A DNA stretch of 64,000 bases from Butyricimonas faecalis. GTDB lineage: Bacteria; Bacteroidota; Bacteroidia; Bacteroidales; Marinifilaceae. The DNA lies in the NCBI RefSeq assembly GCF_003991565.1, contig NZ_CP032819.1, positions 3,658,001-3,722,000 of the forward strand. Reading direction: 5' to 3'. Under the pieces are notes generated by a model that worked only from the letters and a program-made list of their open reading frames with translations, was not told where the DNA came from and ran no database searches. Positions 22,022 to 30,090 of this stretch are shown here, piece after piece; the stretch's first letter is position 1, and each line of letters starts with the position of its first letter. A program made the translations under genes and the position numbers.

Positions 22022-23284
22022 TTATAGCGATGCCACCAGCGTGTTGTACACCGCCCGGCTGGTCAGAAGGGCGTTACGCATGCAGCCGACAGTCAGGTAA
22101 CCCGGTATGTCCCGGTCTGTTTTATCGCGGTTGGCCTTCACGTTGCGTCCCCGTCCCCGGACGATGCAGCCATCCGGTTTGGTTCGGACATATCCCAGAC
22201 CGCCGATCTTGCACCTGCCCGTCTGAATGGCTCTAAAGCAGTCCATCACGAACTTGTTCAGCTCGTTGAGGTCACTCTTCACATTACAGACCGGCAATAC
22301 CTGTATCGCCCAGCTGAACTCGCCCTTGTACAGGTAACGGTTCACGGCGTCCACGGCTTTTGCCAGTGTCGTGTCCCGGCAGCGGATTGTCCGCCGCTCG
22401 ATCTCGTGCTGGAAGGTCTTGATGCGTGATGACGAGAGCGAGACCATGCCGCCCTTGATACTGAATCCTAAGAACTTGAACCAGACATCGGCTGCCAGGT
22501 ATTCCACTTTCTTGGGATTTAGCTTCATGGATTTATCTTCCAGGCGTTTTTGGAGTGTGTCCATCGCTTTTTCATAATCCTTGCCGATAAAAAGCATATC
22601 GTCGGAATACCGGACGTAGTAGCCGTTCATTTGTGACAGTTCCCTGTCTAGGTCGTAGAGCAGTACATCCGCCAGCCAGCTAGCCACAGCACAACCCTGT
22701 TTCAAGGATTGATACTTGCTTTGCAACCGGTTATCTTCATCGAAATAGAGGTCCGAGTGGTAATATTTCCTAAGTACGTCTATCAGGGCAGACTGGCCGT
22801 GTTTGGCCTCCACCTTGTCGAACGCCTCGTCGATGAACCGTATCGGAACACTGTCGAAGTATTTGGAAAGGTCGGACTTCCAGCCCAGACAGCCGCTATT
22901 GCCGGTTTCTGTCATCCGGTGGCTGACTTCCGTAACTACCTTGCCGCACCCTATACCGGTCTGGTAGGACTTGCACGAAGAGTGCAGCATCTCCGGCATC
23001 AACTCGAAGAGCAGGTCGTTGGCGATACCCAGTACTACGCGGTCCATCGGCTCGTTTACGTACACTGTGCGGAACTCACCGTTGTCCTTGGGTATCTGCG
23101 CCGTGTGGGGAGGGGAAATCTCGTACTTTCCCCGTCGCATGGCATAGGCCATCGCCATACGGGTATGCTCGTCGGTCAGCCGAATAAGTTGGTCTTTCCT
23201 AATGTCTTTCAGCACGCCTTTCTCAATGGCCTTCGTCCACCGGCCTATGTCGAAGAACATTTGCAATATCTTGTCTTCATTCAT
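22022..23284 (-). CDS. Reverse transcriptase of an unassigned group (420 aa)
   Basis: The ATG at 23284 (MNEDKILQMFFDIGRW) is the start; the preceding in-frame TTG is less likely. The usual RT blocks are in order: IPKDNGEFRTVYV at 64-76, KSDLSKYFDSVP with catalytic Asp138, QGCAVAS at 196-202 (motif B), YSDD at 226-229 with catalytic Asp228 and Asp229, LNPKKVEYL (motif D), and FKFLGFSI at 269-276 (motif E). A C-terminal domain of about 140 residues follows, ending basic (VRGRGRNVKANRDKTDRD). There is no HNH or maturase part as in group II intron proteins. The DGR hallmark in motif B and the retron NAxxH and VTG signatures are not seen. The start overlaps the upstream gene by 8 bp. The hairpin array begins directly at its stop, so array RNA and RT message are probably one transcript. 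Confidence 0.93.
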   Translation of the reverse strand: MNEDKILQMFFDIGRWTKAIEKGVLKDIRKDQLIRLTDEHTRMAMAYAMRRGKYEISPPHTAQIPKDNGEFRTVYVNEPMDRVVLGIANDLLFELMPEMLHSSCKSYQTGIGCGKVVTEVSHRMTETGNSGCLGWKSDLSKYFDSVPIRFIDEAFDKVEAKHGQSALIDVLRKYYHSDLYFDEDNRLQSKYQSLKQGCAVASWLADVLLYDLDRELSQMNGYYVRYSDDMLFIGKDYEKAMDTLQKRLEDKSMKLNPKKVEYLAADVWFKFLGFSIKGGMVSLSSSRIKTFQHEIERRTIRCRDTTLAKAVDAVNRYLYKGEFSWAIQVLPVCNVKSDLNELNKFVMDCFRAIQTGRCKIGGLGYVRTKPDGCIVRGRGRNVKANRDKTDRDIPGYLTVGCMRNALLTSRAVYNTLVASL

Positions 23285-23945
23285 GGCACTCAAAACTTTT
23301 TTGGGAAAGGATAAAATTCAGTATGTCCATGCCGGATTCTACGTCACATTCCTGCTCGTACTCCTCGCCCGTGTAGTAACTGTAACCCATGATGAAGATT
23401 TTCCCGTCTTTCCGGAGCGACGCGTTCGTGATGACCAGTTCCACGGGGTCACGGTCCACAACATGGAGATAGGTCGAGGATTGTTCACCGTTGTCATCAA
23501 GGCTGCCGCCACACTCGGAAAGCAGCTTCACGGACAGGGCGTAACATTTTTCATTCAGGGCTTTCTCCGCCACGTGATGGTTGTTCATCTCTTCCGTAAG
23601 TGTTCGGATGCGGTCACCGCGTCTCTGCTCGGGAACCGGTTCGAAAGCGGTTTCGAACATCCAGACAGGCATCCATTTATGGAAGACGGCGGGTCCCAAG
23701 CGGCATATGTAAACTTCATCGTTCTCTTTCTCCGTCTCCGGGATATCCATTCCCGAGGCTCGTGCTGCCGCTACGCTCATGCGCTCGAAACCGCCGAGGC
23801 AGGAAGGTGCCGACTTCAAACGGTAGGGACGGATGTTTCCTACAGGGACACCCATTGACATAAGTAGCATCCCCTTAAAAGTGTCGGTAACGGGAGTGGT
23901 TTGCTGTTTGTTCATTCTTTTATTCATTTTCTGGTCTTTGTACAT
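23277..23945 (-). CDS. Hypothetical protein upstream of the RT (222 aa)
   Basis: Three ATGs are possible at the 5' end (23945, 23927, 23915); the first is used here. The N-terminus is basic (MYKDQKMNKRMNKQQ). The central part contains VYICRLGPAVFHKWMPVW and the C-terminal part KIFIMGYSYYTGEEYEQ. The stop lies 8 bp inside the RT gene, so the RT is probably translated by coupling to this gene. No family is recognised. Whether it belongs functionally with the RT is unknown. Confidence 0.75.
   Translation of the reverse strand: MYKDQKMNKRMNKQQTTPVTDTFKGMLLMSMGVPVGNIRPYRLKSAPSCLGGFERMSVAAARASGMDIPETEKENDEVYICRLGPAVFHKWMPVWMFETAFEPVPEQRRGDRIRTLTEEMNNHHVAEKALNEKCYALSVKLLSECGGSLDDNGEQSSTYLHVVDRDPVELVITNASLRKDGKIFIMGYSYYTGEEYEQECDVESGMDILNFILSQKSFECHE
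23283..23294. repeat. 12-bp direct repeat, RT-start copy
   Basis: This is the second copy of ATGGCACTCAAA; on the minus strand it reads TTTGAGTGCCAT, with its AT overlapping the RT ATG. Its partner lies at 21172-21183, just past the array. Confidence 0.5.
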
Positions 23946-23958
23946 ACATTATGATTTC

Positions 23959-24606
23959 TCACGCATCCTCCGCAAGGGCCACAAGCCGCTCTTCCGGCAG
24001 CAGGAACTCCTCGTCCGTGAAGTAATAGCAGATTTTCCGGTCCACGGCCTCCGCCTCGTCCGATATGGGTGCGCCGTCTTTGCCGACCAGCACGTCTTGC
24101 AGACCCGTTACAGAGACCAGGGTTTTGTATTCCCCGCCCGTTCCACGGAACAGCGTCAGTTCCCTGACAAAATATTCCCTGTCATTCCATGTGATAATCT
24201 CAAACATTTCCTCCACTTCCGGGAACAGCCGGCACAGGACCGGAAACAGTTTGCAGGCATCGCTCCGGAGCATCAGGAAGACACATTCCATCAGGCATAG
24301 TCCGGCATCTTTGAGCATGGGCAGCAATACGTCCGTGCCTGCTCCGTTTGCCTCTGCCACTATCAGGGCTTTCCAGTATCCTTCCTGGAATGAGTCCGTC
24401 CAAGGGATGAGTTCGGCTGCCCTGACGGAATAAGAAACCGCGATTTCTTCCGGATTGTCCTCGTCCGTGGAAATCAGTCCTATTTTCGTGTCATCTTCGA
24501 CAGGCTCCTTTACCGGCAGGCAGACTTTCATTTTCCGGAACGTGTCCGTGTCCTCGTCCGCCCAGTTGACAAAGCCGCCGAATCTTATAAAATCATATCT
24601 GCTCAT
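23959..24606 (-). CDS. Hypothetical protein (215 aa)
   Basis: The product starts MSRYDFIRFGGFVNWADEDT. It contains a helical Cys-rich segment (LKDAGLCLMECVFLMLRSDA), then CKLFPVLCRLFPEVEEMF, and ends in an acidic part (FTDEEFLLPEERLVALAEDA). It is the second gene upstream of the RT, with a 13-bp gap to the 23277-23945 gene. No family is recognised. Confidence 0.75.
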   Translation of the reverse strand: MSRYDFIRFGGFVNWADEDTDTFRKMKVCLPVKEPVEDDTKIGLISTDEDNPEEIAVSYSVRAAELIPWTDSFQEGYWKALIVAEANGAGTDVLLPMLKDAGLCLMECVFLMLRSDACKLFPVLCRLFPEVEEMFEIITWNDREYFVRELTLFRGTGGEYKTLVSVTGLQDVLVGKDGAPISDEAEAVDRKICYYFTDEEFLLPEERLVALAEDA

Positions 24607-24634
24607 TTGTCATTATTGTTTATTGTTATTTACC

Positions 24635-24880
24635 TTACAATTCTTCCGGTTCTCCATCGTTGATACTCCGGTAGAAACGGTCTCCGTCCGCCCACTTCTT
24701 GGCGGTGATAGCCAGCTCGAACGCTTCCTCTATGGAAAGGCCGTCGGCGGGAAGGGCATCAAGGAGTTCTCCCATGCATACGTCATTCTCGCGATACTCT
24801 TTCTGCACCTTTCCGAGTGTCATTCTGCCCTTGTCCGTCTTTTTACGCCACAAAAGCATCTGTTGTATCCAATTTTTCAT
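24635..24880 (-). CDS. Small hypothetical protein (81 aa)
   Basis: The product starts MKNWIQQMLLWRKKTDKGRM with an amphipathic basic N-terminal helix and continues with a helical segment (GLSIEEAFELAITAKKWADG). It ends acidic (NDGEPEEL). Spacing to neighbours is 12-28 bp. Function unknown. Confidence 0.7.
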   Translation of the reverse strand: MKNWIQQMLLWRKKTDKGRMTLGKVQKEYRENDVCMGELLDALPADGLSIEEAFELAITAKKWADGDRFYRSINDGEPEEL

Positions 24881-24892
24881 GCGATTCTTTTA

Positions 24893-25072
24893 TTAAAGGA
24901 AATCCTTGGCATAACTGCGGGCTTCATTGAAAGTGTTGAAGCCGATTCCACTCATGCAAGAGATTGCCCAGTATCTTAATTTCCTGCTTTCGGCACGGGC
25001 AAGATAGATTTGCCCGATACAAATCCCGTCTTTGAGAATGTCATGCCGCTTGTCTTTTGTAATCCGTACCAT
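24893..25072 (-). CDS. Small basic protein (59 aa)
   Basis: The frame is open further upstream, but the ATG at 25072 (MVRITKDKRHDILKDGICIG) follows the stop of the 25083-25403 gene by 10 bp and gives a compact domain. A strand pair (ICIGQIYLARAESRKLRYWA) is followed by GFNTFNEARSYAKDFL, an end common in small phage proteins. Function unknown. Confidence 0.65.
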   Translation of the reverse strand: MVRITKDKRHDILKDGICIGQIYLARAESRKLRYWAISCMSGIGFNTFNEARSYAKDFL

Positions 25073-25082
25073 GTTCCGACAT

Positions 25083-25403
25083 TCACTTGTCCATTTTCCA
25101 AAATCCGTAATCGGACCCGTCACCGAGATGAGCACCGAAATAGTACCCCTCCGGTGAGTAACTATCGAGCGTGTCGAACAGCGATTCCAGCAATCCCGCC
25201 GCGTCATCGCTGTTCCACCAGTCTGCTTCTTTGTCCTCCATGGCATGGGCGGGGATGGCATTCATCACCTGCACGTACTCCGGTGTGTCACGGATAACGT
25301 CCAAGAACGCCGGAATCAGGTCCTGCGTGCGCATCGTGCCGTGGGAGATACTCTCTCCCGGCACGGCATGGAGGCGGTTTTGTGTCCTCTCGTCTATGAA
25401 CAT
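25083..25403 (-). CDS. Hypothetical acidic protein (106 aa)
   Basis: The start is placed at the ATG at 25403 (MFIDERTQNRLHAVPGESIS) because the upstream gene stops at 25409. The sequence contains LIPAFLDVIRDTPEYVQVMN and an acidic block (DKEADWWNSDDAAGLLESLF), and ends GDGSDYGFWKMDK. The GxxxGDGSDYGFW turn looks like a conserved family feature, but the family is not recognised. Confidence 0.7.
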   Translation of the reverse strand: MFIDERTQNRLHAVPGESISHGTMRTQDLIPAFLDVIRDTPEYVQVMNAIPAHAMEDKEADWWNSDDAAGLLESLFDTLDSYSPEGYYFGAHLGDGSDYGFWKMDK

Positions 25404-25408
25404 GGCAT

Positions 25409-25888
25409 TTAGATAAAGGGCAGACGGGTATCTTCCAGCATGGAGGCCAGCATTTGACACATCTCGTATGAAGCACGGTTGCGGTCGTCAATGCAGCGTG
25501 AATCACGCCCTGCCATAGCGGTAATGGAAGCCTTTACCGTTCTGAAGAATGTCTGTTCCAGTGTCTTGTGGAAATAAGGAAGAGCCTGGGCGAAACGTTC
25601 GGACTTGAATCCCAAATCGTTCATGGCGTATTCCAGCTGTTTGGCCGCCTTGTACTCGCGGCTGTTCTCCAGGCTTTCCGGAATATCACCGAACTGTGCG
25701 GTCCGGAGCTGGCGTTCCAGTTCGATGACGGCCACCGAAAGCAACAGCTTGATGGCTTCCGGGTTGCCGATACCGTGTTTCTGCCCGTCAGCGGTATGGA
25801 ACTCGATCAGGTTTACACTGTTATTCTCTTGTAATTCTTTGTAGCATGCGAGGGTCTTGCTGAGCGCTTTTGCTTTCTCTTTATCCAT
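25409..25888 (-). CDS. Hypothetical helical protein (159 aa)
   Basis: The start is the ATG at 25888 (MDKEKAKALSKTLACYKELQ), which follows the stop of the DUF3846-like gene by 4 bp. The upstream extension of the frame reads as basic shadow sequence. The protein is largely helical and contains AAKQLEYAMNDLGFKSERFA. Its end is SYEMCQMLASMLEDTRLPFI. No family is recognised. Confidence 0.7.
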   Translation of the reverse strand: MDKEKAKALSKTLACYKELQENNSVNLIEFHTADGQKHGIGNPEAIKLLLSVAVIELERQLRTAQFGDIPESLENSREYKAAKQLEYAMNDLGFKSERFAQALPYFHKTLEQTFFRTVKASITAMAGRDSRCIDDRNRASYEMCQMLASMLEDTRLPFI

Positions 25889-25892
25889 AATT

Positions 25893-26168
25893 TTATCTGA
25901 TTTGATTGTTATTGCACACAAGTACGTCCCCAACGATGAAGTCTTTCGACGCCGGGTGATGAGCACGGAATATCCTGCTCGCTTCAAGATTGAGGGACAG
26001 AGGGATAAGTTTGCCTTCCTCGTTGACGACCATTGTCGTGCTCCCGTCCAGTTCCACCAGTTCGATGTAGCCGCCGACAATCGCCTGCATCTCCTCCAGC
26101 GTGAAGTCTGAGCCATTGGCTGGCTGCACGGGTTGGCGTGTTCCGTCCGTTTTGATGATTTCTGTCAT
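25893..26168 (-). CDS. DUF3846-like protein (91 aa)
   Basis: The pattern TLEEMQAIVGGYIELVELDG, then TMVVNEEGKLIPLSLN, followed by A..IF and VGDVLVCNNNQIR is the layout of DUF3846. That family consists of proteins of about 100 residues common in phages and mobile elements of many bacteria. Its function is unknown. The gene is in the minus-strand operon, 4 bp upstream of the 25409-25888 gene. Confidence 0.85.
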   Translation of the reverse strand: MTEIIKTDGTRQPVQPANGSDFTLEEMQAIVGGYIELVELDGSTTMVVNEEGKLIPLSLNLEASRIFRAHHPASKDFIVGDVLVCNNNQIR

Positions 26169-26183
26169 AGTTGCTTTGAAATT

Positions 26184-26642
26184 TTAAGATTCATGACTCG
26201 CCAGTATATCCAAAATCTGTTGCAAAGGGAATTTTTCAGTCCAGAATCGCTCGTCGGTATGTTTGCCGTACGCCCGGTATCTGGCTTCCCCGTTTGCAAA
26301 TACCGCCAAGATATGGCTGACCAGCACATTGTCCGGCGGAACCAACCTTTCCAGTTCCGTTTCGGTCAGTTCCACGAAGCACCAGTTATTGTCTTCCGGC
26401 AAGTCCTCGCTGCCCAGTATCCCGTCCTCGTCCGGCTGGTAAAAACCAACCGATATGTCATAAAAGTTCAAAGACTGGAAACTGATGTCATCCTTGAATG
26501 GCTTGACGGCTTCCAGCCTGCCGGACTGTGTCTGTCTCCACTCTTTTGACAGGTACACGATTGCAAAGTCGCAGCAATCCCATGCACTGTCAGTTCCTGC
26601 CTTGAGCAGGAGGTATGGGGTAGGTTCATTTGAGATTTTCAT
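26184..26642 (-). CDS. Hypothetical protein (152 aa)
   Basis: The product starts MKISNEPTPYLLLKAGTDSA. The segment WDCCDFAIVYLSKEWRQTQ is followed by a strand-rich part (SLNFYDISVGFYQPDEDG), and a helix near the end has FPLQQILDILASHES. The start overlaps the previous stop as ATGA at 26639-26642. No family is recognised. Confidence 0.7.
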   Translation of the reverse strand: MKISNEPTPYLLLKAGTDSAWDCCDFAIVYLSKEWRQTQSGRLEAVKPFKDDISFQSLNFYDISVGFYQPDEDGILGSEDLPEDNNWCFVELTETELERLVPPDNVLVSHILAVFANGEARYRAYGKHTDERFWTEKFPLQQILDILASHES

Positions 26643-27529
26643 CGTATTTCCCTCCTTTTATGCCACGCGTGATACCGTTTCACGGTGCGTAGCTGGTTAA
26701 TGATATGGCCAAAAAGCTCGCGTGAATAGATGCGGTAATGGAACACAGCCGAATACTCGCATACATTGCCGTGAAAGTCCACGTGGGAGCGGTCATCCGC
26801 AAAGTCGAACAAGTCGCCCTGGATTTCCAGCGTGTATTTGTTCTTCCGTAGCCAGTCAAAAAACTCGAAGATGTCCTTCTTTTGGGAGTAGAAAGTGCAG
26901 TATTCGTAGCGGTTTCCGCGCAGGTTCCTCAGCAATGCCGCCATCTCGTTCCGTTCCCGGCGGTCGCCAAATTCGGATCCCGTCCGAGTGGCGAGGTTCT
27001 TCAGGAAATATATTTTACCTCCATACTCGAAATAGTACGGTATGTAGGTGACCGTCTTTTTGTACCAATTGACATATTTGACAAAGGAAGCCTTCTTGAC
27101 GATGGCGGGATGCAGGTTTACTTTCTCCATGTGTTCCCGAATCTGGCGGTAGATTTCCGCATTGGAAAGACGTATGGGACGTTCCGCCCGGAAATACCTG
27201 CCGTCCGACTCGAAACAGAGCGCGTACAGGTTTCGGTAATACGGTTCCCCGACAAAGAACCAGTCGCTCTGCATGCGGGCCGGAGGCAGGCATTCCAGCA
27301 GTTCGTAATAACGTTCCTCCGTAATTTCATGGAAGGGCTTGCAAAGTGCCCGGGTATAACGCTTCACAAGCAGTGTCATGCGTACCGGTGATACAGCGAC
27401 CAGGTACGGGTTCTTCTCCCTTTCGCGCAGTGCTTCCAGCGTCTCGCCGCCGTAGTCGCTGTGCATGTCATCCGACATCGACGTGAGGCATGTCCCGTCG
27501 AAATAACGTGAATCGATGATGTATCTCAT
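26639..27529 (-). CDS. Hypothetical protein (296 aa)
   Basis: The ATG at 27529 (MRYIIDSRYFDGTCLTS) is preferred over an in-frame GTG two codons earlier. The protein alternates helical and strand-rich parts: VTYIPYYFEYGGKIYFLKNL in the centre, then a basic segment (RTGSEFGDRRERNEMAALLR). The end is strongly basic (VKRYHAWHKRREIR). The size and basic character could fit an RNA- or DNA-binding protein. No motif supports a specific function. Confidence 0.7.
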   Translation of the reverse strand: MRYIIDSRYFDGTCLTSMSDDMHSDYGGETLEALREREKNPYLVAVSPVRMTLLVKRYTRALCKPFHEITEERYYELLECLPPARMQSDWFFVGEPYYRNLYALCFESDGRYFRAERPIRLSNAEIYRQIREHMEKVNLHPAIVKKASFVKYVNWYKKTVTYIPYYFEYGGKIYFLKNLATRTGSEFGDRRERNEMAALLRNLRGNRYEYCTFYSQKKDIFEFFDWLRKNKYTLEIQGDLFDFADDRSHVDFHGNVCEYSAVFHYRIYSRELFGHIINQLRTVKRYHAWHKRREIR

Positions 27530-27539
27530 GGGCACTGGA

Positions 27540-28637
27540 TTAAATGGTTATTTTCAACACCTGACCGGCGGCATATTCGGCATTGCGGGTGAGCTGGCGC
27601 TGCCATGCCTGGTTGCGTGGCGCCCACTTGAAAGCGTTACGCTTCAAGGTTGTACGCATATCGGTATCGGGTATTTTGTCGAAGAGGATTTGCAGGCGGT
27701 CTTCTTCGAAGTTGTAGACCACCTTGCCGCCATCGAACGGAATCTCACGATTTTCACGGCTTGCCCGTTCCTGCTGCTTTTCCCGCACCTTGCGGACGAG
27801 TTCGGGATACTTGAAGATTGAATGGCGTGCCGTGACGACAGGTTTCTTGACTTTGTCGTTCCACTCTCGCAGACGAGCGACGGCACGGTCGATGATTTCC
27901 ACGTTGCCATGGTTGACATAGGTGGAGAGTCGCCCGGCGAGGTTGCTGACGAAGAGAGCCCGGCTATAGCCTCGTGCCGTACCCGTATCGATACCGTGAA
28001 TGGTCGAGGCGGCATCGTCGATAAAGGCTTTGACCTTCTGCCACTCCTCCTCGAGACGCTGTTCTTCGGGCTTGGCCGCTTCGGTAGCCTTGCGAATCGC
28101 TTCGAGTGCACGTTCTCGCCATTCCCGGAACGCCGTGACGCTCTTGGCGTGGCTGTTGCAGGCCTTTTCGTTTCGGCCCGTGTTGAAGCGTGCAGGTCCC
28201 GTAATCATCGCGCTGGCACAACGGCTGTTGGCGGCGATCATGGCAGAGAAATAGCGTTTGTAGTTTTCCATGTAACGTTCCCGCTGCTGCTCGGGCATCG
28301 ACTGCAAATCCTCGTGCAGTTCCTTTTCGTGCGAGGCGATGTCTGACTCACCCCGCTCGTCGGGTGAGAAGGAGGTGAGGTTGTAGGAGCTGCACGCCTG
28401 CTTGAAATATTCTTCCAGATAGCCCGGGTGCGCCACTTCCACAACTTCCCAGTCCTTAAAGTCCGCCGGGGCGAGGATTTCTTCCTTGCCCGGATTCCCT
28501 ACAAGATGGGAATAGCTGCAATACCCGTGTCTCTTTCCCCTGAAAAGAAACGCTACCGGTTCGCTTTCCGGGGCATCCACACGCCGCACCATGGTCACAC
28601 GATGGGCATTTTCCTTTGTCAATAATGTTGTTTCCAT
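27540..28637 (-). CDS. Mobile-element protein with C-terminal FKWxPxxxxWQR domain (365 aa)
   Basis: The N-terminal part contains AFLFRGKRHGYCSYSHLVGN. The middle (residues 120-270) is helical and Arg/Lys/Glu-rich (EWRERALEAIRKATEAAKPE). The C-terminus has RLQILFDKIPDTDMRTTLKR and then NAFKWAPRNQAWQRQLT. This terminal pattern recurs in large phage and conjugative-element proteins, including those next to methylase and helicase domains. I infer a nucleic-acid-associated role in early phage functions. It is the first gene of a run of seven closely spaced genes reading towards the RT. Confidence 0.7.
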   Translation of the reverse strand: METTLLTKENAHRVTMVRRVDAPESEPVAFLFRGKRHGYCSYSHLVGNPGKEEILAPADFKDWEVVEVAHPGYLEEYFKQACSSYNLTSFSPDERGESDIASHEKELHEDLQSMPEQQRERYMENYKRYFSAMIAANSRCASAMITGPARFNTGRNEKACNSHAKSVTAFREWRERALEAIRKATEAAKPEEQRLEEEWQKVKAFIDDAASTIHGIDTGTARGYSRALFVSNLAGRLSTYVNHGNVEIIDRAVARLREWNDKVKKPVVTARHSIFKYPELVRKVREKQQERASRENREIPFDGGKVVYNFEEDRLQILFDKIPDTDMRTTLKRNAFKWAPRNQAWQRQLTRNAEYAAGQVLKITI

Positions 28638-28677
28638 ACCTTTCTTCTTGATTTCGTTATTTGATTGTTTCCGATTT

Positions 28678-29205
28678 TTATTGTTGCTTCATCCGGGCGG
28701 CATGGTCCATTACAGAGGCGAACCCCACCTCGATACCTATCTGGTATCCGCCCTTGATGGTCGATTCCAGCTCCGCCTCGCTTTCGATCAGGGATTCCGA
28801 ATCATCGGCATAAAGCCTGTACAGGGAGAATACGTCTGCCTCCCATAGCTTCCGGGCATTTTCCGCCGATACAAGCAGCCACACGAAACCGTCCTCACGG
28901 GTTACCTTGACGGCGGCTTCGCTATGGCTCAGAGTCCGCCACTCCTTGATGTCCAGTGCCACCCTCCACACGATATACATCAGCGTATCGTGGCGGCTTT
29001 TAATATCAGGGGAATCGCACAGGCGGCTGGCCACATCTTTGAGTGTCCGGAAAGAGTCCGCCATGAACTGCTCCACGACATACGGCTTTTCGGCAATGGC
29101 GGAACAGGCATCGTCCGCCCTGCCTGATTCCGGAACGGTCTGAATATCCTCCTCTTCAAGGAAGATTTCACGGTGCAGGTAGTCCAAGTAGTAATATGAT
29201 TTCAT
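28678..29205 (-). CDS. Hypothetical protein (175 aa)
   Basis: The product starts MKSYYYLDYLHREIFLEEED. A long helical part (FRTLKDVASRLCDSPDIKSR) is followed by an acidic C-terminal segment (ADDSESLIESEAELESTIKG) and a helix ending in MDHAARMKQQ. No family is recognised. It is separated from the next gene by 40 bp. Confidence 0.7.
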   Translation of the reverse strand: MKSYYYLDYLHREIFLEEEDIQTVPESGRADDACSAIAEKPYVVEQFMADSFRTLKDVASRLCDSPDIKSRHDTLMYIVWRVALDIKEWRTLSHSEAAVKVTREDGFVWLLVSAENARKLWEADVFSLYRLYADDSESLIESEAELESTIKGGYQIGIEVGFASVMDHAARMKQQ

Positions 29206-29210
29206 TCCGC

Positions 29211-29450
29211 TTATTCTTTGGGGGTGAAAGTGATTCTCGTGTGCCCGTCATAACCGAAGGACGGTTTCAGGCCGAAGGCTTCGGCATCACTGCTGATGCA
29301 GCAGATGTCCCAAATCTCCAACCCTCCGGCGCAGGTTATGACGGTATTGTTTTCAGATATTTGCGGCGACTTGTCTTTCAATGCAGCCCCGCCGCAGATG
29401 CCGCGTAGAATAACACCACGCTGGTGGGTAGTAAGTTCTTTCGTTTCCAT
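29211..29450 (-). CDS. Small hypothetical protein (79 aa)
   Basis: The product starts METKELTTHQRGVILRGICG. It contains CAGGLEIWDICCISSDAEAF, with several cysteines, and ends in a strand (HTRITFTPKE). It lies 5 bp after the 29205 start side of its neighbour and 4 bp before the next stop, so it is part of a tight operon. Function unknown. Confidence 0.65.
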   Translation of the reverse strand: METKELTTHQRGVILRGICGGAALKDKSPQISENNTVITCAGGLEIWDICCISSDAEAFGLKPSFGYDGHTRITFTPKE

Positions 29451-29454
29451 AGAC

Positions 29455-29667
29455 CTAATCTTTTGCTTTTACACCGAACATGTTCTCCATTGTACTGGCG
29501 AGGGCTTCCTTGAAACCGTCGCTTACGCCCCAGTATTCAAGTAACCCGTTGCCGATGACCTGCATCTGTTTGTCGGTGGGCATATCGCCATCATACCCGT
29601 ATTCCTTGAGCAGGGCACGGCTGATGATGACACCTTTTATCTCGTTGATTCTATGTTCCTCTCCCAT
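29455..29667 (-). CDS. Small hypothetical protein (70 aa)
   Basis: The product starts MGEEHRINEIKGVIISRALL. It has helical character with GYDGDMPTDKQMQVIGNGLL and ends MENMFGVKAKD. It may share a fold with small phage helical proteins, but no family is recognised. Confidence 0.65.
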   Translation of the reverse strand: MGEEHRINEIKGVIISRALLKEYGYDGDMPTDKQMQVIGNGLLEYWGVSDGFKEALASTMENMFGVKAKD

Positions 29668-29748
29668 AGCCGTTAATACATCTTTACCCGCAGACCAGAT
29701 ATCTGCTTTCTCGTTATTTCTGTCATTTTCTTTATCCGTTTATAAAAG

Positions 29749-29772
29749 CATAGGGGCATTCCGCCCCCATAG
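29749..29772 (-). terminator. Hairpin after the 29817-30080 gene
   Basis: GGGGC at 29753-29757 pairs with GCCCC at 29763-29767 around ATTCC, with extra A/T pairs outside. On the minus strand it is followed by a T-rich run (TATGCTTTTAT). It fits a weak terminator downstream of the 29817-30080 gene. The rest of 29668-29816 shows no gene. Confidence 0.55.
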
Positions 29773-29816
29773 TTGTTATTAATTCATATTATTTTGCATG
29801 ATTTTTTCCGGAACAC

Positions 29817-30080
29817 CTATCCGGCATAGATGTACTTGAGCTTGGGCACTCCGTTCTGGAGCACGGTGAAGGCGTTTTCTTCCACCTGCACGTCCTTTGC
29901 CTTTGGCCACCATAGCCACGAGAGTTTCCCGTCGGGTTTGAGGAATGCCACGGCATTACCCTGCACTTTCCCGACCTCACGCACGCCGAGGTCTTTTCCG
30001 CCCTCGAACAGCCGGACACACCGCCACTTCGAGCCAAGCGTCATTTTCCGTTTCACGTCTGCTAATGTTTTCATACTCAT
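29817..30080 (-). CDS. Small hypothetical protein (87 aa)
   Basis: The product starts MSMKTLADVKRKMTLGSKWR; a second ATG at 30074 is possible. Strand-rich segments (SKWRCVRLFEGGKDLGVREV, SWLWWPKAKDVQVEENAF) suggest a small beta-barrel or SH3-like fold. The C-terminus is VPKLKYIYAG. Proteins like this occur on Bacteroidota mobile elements, but no function is known to me. Confidence 0.7.
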   Translation of the reverse strand: MSMKTLADVKRKMTLGSKWRCVRLFEGGKDLGVREVGKVQGNAVAFLKPDGKLSWLWWPKAKDVQVEENAFTVLQNGVPKLKYIYAG

Positions 30081-30090
30081 TGCGTTTTTA

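Noticed and set aside
22022..23284. The RT as part of a diversity-generating retroelement
   Set aside because: There is no template/variable repeat pair with A-specific changes, no accessory avd gene, and motif B reads QGCAVAS. The tail fibre genes show no near-identical copy of array sequence.
21189..23284. A retron with msr-msd upstream of the RT
   Set aside because: The structured RNA is downstream, consists of five units, and the retron RT signatures are not seen. A retron-like mechanism is still possible for single units, so the idea is kept only as a hypothesis.
21189..23284. A group II intron
   Set aside because: The protein has no maturase HNH domain, the RNA is made of repeats, and no domain V-like element or intron boundary is visible.
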